Below, piece after piece: positions 62,100-64,000 of a stretch of DNA of 64,000 nt. The translations under genes and the position numbers were made by a program. The notes under the pieces are model-generated. The model was given only the letters and a program-made list of their open reading frames with translations. It ran no database searches and was not told where the DNA came from. The stretch's first letter is position 1. Every line of letters starts with the position of its first letter. Location of the stretch: assembly GCA_036008465.1 (NCBI GenBank), contig DASYNP010000015.1:7004-71003 (forward strand). Direction: 5' to 3'. The DNA is from DASPSM01 sp036008465. GTDB lineage: Bacteria > Planctomycetota > Planctomycetia > Planctomycetales > Planctomycetaceae.

Positions 62100-62274
62100 C
62101 GGTGGCGCACACTCAGCGACCGACGAGCCCTCTGCTAGCAGTTTGTGGGCGCAGGAACTATCGTCAACGATCGACGCGGGTGGTTGACCGCCGCCTTCTT
62201 GCGGTCGATGTTCAAGTCTGCCTAGGACCCGCTTCGACGCTCAGCGAAAATACGGGTGAAGAGCCAGAATTCGT

Positions 62275-62997
62275 ATGGGAAGAAATTTCGAGAATCGCAA
62301 GCAATCGATCTTCAAGACGGCTGCTTCGAAATCCAAGCTCTACGCCAAGTACGGCAAGAAGTTGTACATGGCGGCCAAGAATGGCGTGCCCGACCCCCAC
62401 GCCAATCCGGCCCTGCGCAGCATCGTCGAAAAGGCCAAGAGCGAAAACGTCCCGAGCCATGTGATCGAAAAGGCCATTCAAAAGGCAAAGGGGACGGGAG
62501 GTGAGGACTTCCAGTTGGCGCGTTACGAGGGATTCGGTCCCGGCGGCGCCTTAGTCATCGTCGATTGTCTGACCGACAACAATCAACGAACGATCTCCGA
62601 AGTCCGCAGTTGTTTCACCAAGACTGGGTCCAAGCTGGCCGCCAACGGCTCCGTCGTGATGTCGTTCGAGCACGTGGCCGTCCTCTCCTTCAAGGGCGAC
62701 AACGAAAACCAGGTGCTTGAGGCCATGCTCAACGCGGACGTCGCCGTTGAGGACGTCGAAAGCAAAGACGGCTACATCACGATCTTCGCCCCGCCGGCCG
62801 AGTTCTACAAAGCCAAGACGGCCCTGCTCGAGGCCCTCCCCGACGTCGAACTGGAAACGCAGGAGATCACGTTTCTCCCGATGGCCAGCAAGGTGCTCAG
62901 CGCGGACGATCAGTCGCACTTCGAAAAATTCCTCGAGATGCTGCATGAATGCGACGACGTGCAGGACATCTACCACAACGTCGCGCTTCCCAGCTAG
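62275..62997 (+). CDS. TACO1/YebC family protein (YeeN-type)
   Basis: 240 residues. Family hallmarks: YAKYGKKLYMAAKNGVPDPHANP, IVEKAKSENVPSHVIEKAIQKAKG, YEGFGPGGALVIVDCLTDNNQRTISEVR, SVVMSFEH and LHECDDVQDIYHNV. The N-terminus MGRNFENRKQSIFKTAA... fits the YeeN/TACO1 subgroup rather than canonical YebC (which starts MAGHSKWANI). YebC proteins were long annotated as transcription regulators, while TACO1/YebC2 homologues act in translation, relieving ribosomes at difficult (proline-rich) sequences. Cytoplasmic. It stands alone between the SDR (divergent) and the HMA-like gene. Confidence 0.95.
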   Translation: MGRNFENRKQSIFKTAASKSKLYAKYGKKLYMAAKNGVPDPHANPALRSIVEKAKSENVPSHVIEKAIQKAKGTGGEDFQLARYEGFGPGGALVIVDCLTDNNQRTISEVRSCFTKTGSKLAANGSVVMSFEHVAVLSFKGDNENQVLEAMLNADVAVEDVESKDGYITIFAPPAEFYKAKTALLEALPDVELETQEITFLPMASKVLSADDQSHFEKFLEMLHECDDVQDIYHNVALPS

Positions 62998-63180
62998 CGG
63001 GCCTTTGACGTCGTTAAGAGCGCCGCCTGACCACGTCGCTGACTGTGAACGCAGTATCGTCTGGCCGCTTACCCTCCTGGAATTTTTGCTCGTCAACAGA
63101 GACAATGCTCGAGAGACTCGCGTTTCATCGACCTTCATTCATTTACACAACCCTTCAGTTGCACAACGGGGAGAATCAGT

Positions 63181-63711
63181 ATGCGTGGCTTATCAGCAAT
63201 GTTGTTCGCCAGTCTGAGCGCCCTGCTCGTTCCGGTTCTGAGCGCGAGAGCCGAGACGAAAGTTGAGCTGAAAGGAGTTCACCTCTGCTGTGCCAAATGT
63301 ACCGCGGCGGTGAAGTCGGCAGTGCGTAAGGTCGATGGGGTCAAAGCCACGTGCGATCAAAAGAAAGGCACCGTGACCATTCAGGCTCCGGACGACGCCA
63401 CCGCCCAGAAGGCTCTCGATGCGTTGGCGGCAAAAGGGTTCCATGGCGACACCGGCAACAGCACGCTGAAGATCAAGGAAGACAGCGGAGTCGCCGCTGG
63501 CAAAGTCACCAGCCTGACGCTCACGGGGATTCACAACTGCTGCGGCTCTTGCAACGAGGCCATCGAAGACGCGATCAAAAAAGTCGACGGCGTCACAGCC
63601 GACACCGCGAAACCCCACACGGAAACAGTAACGGTGACCGGCAACTTCGACGGGGCCGAACTCGTGAAGGCCCTCAACGCCGCCGGCTTCCACGTGCGGG
63701 TGCAGCCATAG
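63181..63711 (+). CDS. Exported double HMA-like domain protein
   Basis: 176 residues; the ATG at 63181 has GGGGAGA upstream (about 7 nt). A signal peptide (LSAMLFASLSALLVPVLSARAE) precedes two HMA-like ferredoxin-fold domains with motifs HLCCAKCTAAVKSAVRKVDGV and HNCCGSCNEAIEDAIKKVDGV. Each carries CCxxC in place of the usual GMTCxxC copper motif. Copper or other metal binding in the periplasm is likely. No P-type ATPase or copper regulator is adjacent. Confidence 0.9.
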   Translation: MRGLSAMLFASLSALLVPVLSARAETKVELKGVHLCCAKCTAAVKSAVRKVDGVKATCDQKKGTVTIQAPDDATAQKALDALAAKGFHGDTGNSTLKIKEDSGVAAGKVTSLTLTGIHNCCGSCNEAIEDAIKKVDGVTADTAKPHTETVTVTGNFDGAELVKALNAAGFHVRVQP

Positions 63712-63841
63712 CCTGACCCGGCCGGTCCTGCGCCGGCCCCGAGATTGCGAAACACGCGTCGTTACGCGTTGGCTATGCATTGGACGTGACTTGCCGCCAG
63801 CCCCGTCGGCGAAACGACGGGCTGAGACAACCGGAAGACGC

Positions 63842-64000
63842 ATGCCTAAGCCAGTACGAACGCGAACGCTTGACGACACGACGCGGGCGACGGACCCCGG
63901 CCAGATCAACCTATCGCGTGCCAAGCTCAAGCTTCTACGACCGGACTTGTTTGGATTCCGCGCTGCCCTCCGGCGGCTACGGTCCTCATCCAAGTTTCCG
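63842..64000 (+). CDS. Possible start of a gene running past the window end
   Basis: The ATG at 63842, preceded by GGAAGA (5 nt), opens a frame of 53 codons to the window end without a stop: MPKPVRTRTLDDTTRATDPG..., Arg-rich. The family cannot be identified from this fragment; coding status is uncertain. Confidence 0.3.
   Translation, partial: MPKPVRTRTLDDTTRATDPGQINLSRAKLKLLRPDLFGFRAALRRLRSSSKFP

Larger units (their letters stand above)
61849..62274. other. Gap containing the katG remnant and repeat-B pair
   Basis: This 426-bp gap between the SDR and YebC-type genes (divergent) holds a decayed katG 3' fragment (61870-61950), repeat B copy 3 and its inverted partner. After 62100 nothing was recognised except possible promoter sequence for the downstream gene. 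Confidence 0.6.

Noticed and set aside
63193..63993. A 266-codon minus-strand ORF near the window end
   Set aside because: Mostly antisense to the HMA-like gene; no recognised domain, and a good plus-strand gene covers most of it.

Overview
This 64 kb window looks like a chromosomal segment of a planctomycete. The evidence is its family content: Ser/Thr kinases with TPR or multi-membrane tails, a paired PSCyt1/DUF1549/DUF1553 protein and DUF1501 protein, a PVC-type sugar-dehydrogenase/HEAT/cytochrome c protein, a sedolisin with an RR...LE..LSA-like leader, and many GC-rich palindromic intergenic repeats. No rRNA, tRNA, CRISPR array or complete insertion sequence was recognised.

Layout. 1-13.2 kb: the 3' part of a kinase-TPR gene, a secreted protein made of two related halves, a frameshifted leucine-rich-repeat protein, a Tat-exported ABM-fold protein paired with a MetX-like hydrolase, two small membrane proteins, a PP2C phosphatase and an MFS transporter. 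13.2-15.6 kb: a gene-poor block of decayed palindromic repeats next to a catalytic-domain-only tyrosine recombinase, which is translationally coupled to a small basic ORF. 15.6-25.2 kb: an NtrC-type two-component pair, the PSCyt1/DUF1501 operon, a VOC protein, a 50-residue zinc-ribbon/TRASH-like protein and an AraC regulator. 25.4-33 kb: a cell-surface module made of a VIT-vWA protein with a GlyGly-CTERM-like tail, a rhombosortase-like intramembrane protease, a sedolisin with its own hydrophobic/Arg tail, and an SPFH protein with a duplicated N-terminal domain.

33-51.2 kb: a large cytochrome/HEAT dehydrogenase, a sialidase-like protein, an AhpD-like protein, two more Ser/Thr kinases, a polyprenyl diphosphate synthase, moaC, a one-module NRPS (A-PCP-TE) diverging from an SRPBCC protein, and a secreted esterase. 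51.2-52.1 kb: about 0.9 kb without a convincing gene, ending in a strong hairpin plus T-run. 52.1-59.7 kb: a same-strand signalling run (PAS-HK-REC, PAS-PAS-HK-REC, REC-PP2C/SpoIIE) followed by katG. 59.7-64 kb: a DUF2092-like protein, an SDR, a TACO1/YebC-type protein and a secreted double HMA-like protein, interspersed with a ~45 bp repeat family and a decayed copy of the 3' end of katG.

Functional reading. The best candidate for an under-described system is the 25.5-30.6 kb surface module, where a probable processing protease sits directly behind its probable substrate. Other points of interest are the C-domain-less NRPS with a valine-like specificity code, the vault-like architecture of the SPFH protein, the phosphorelay upstream of katG, and the katG 3' remnant. 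All assignments come from reading the sequence; no database search was possible.
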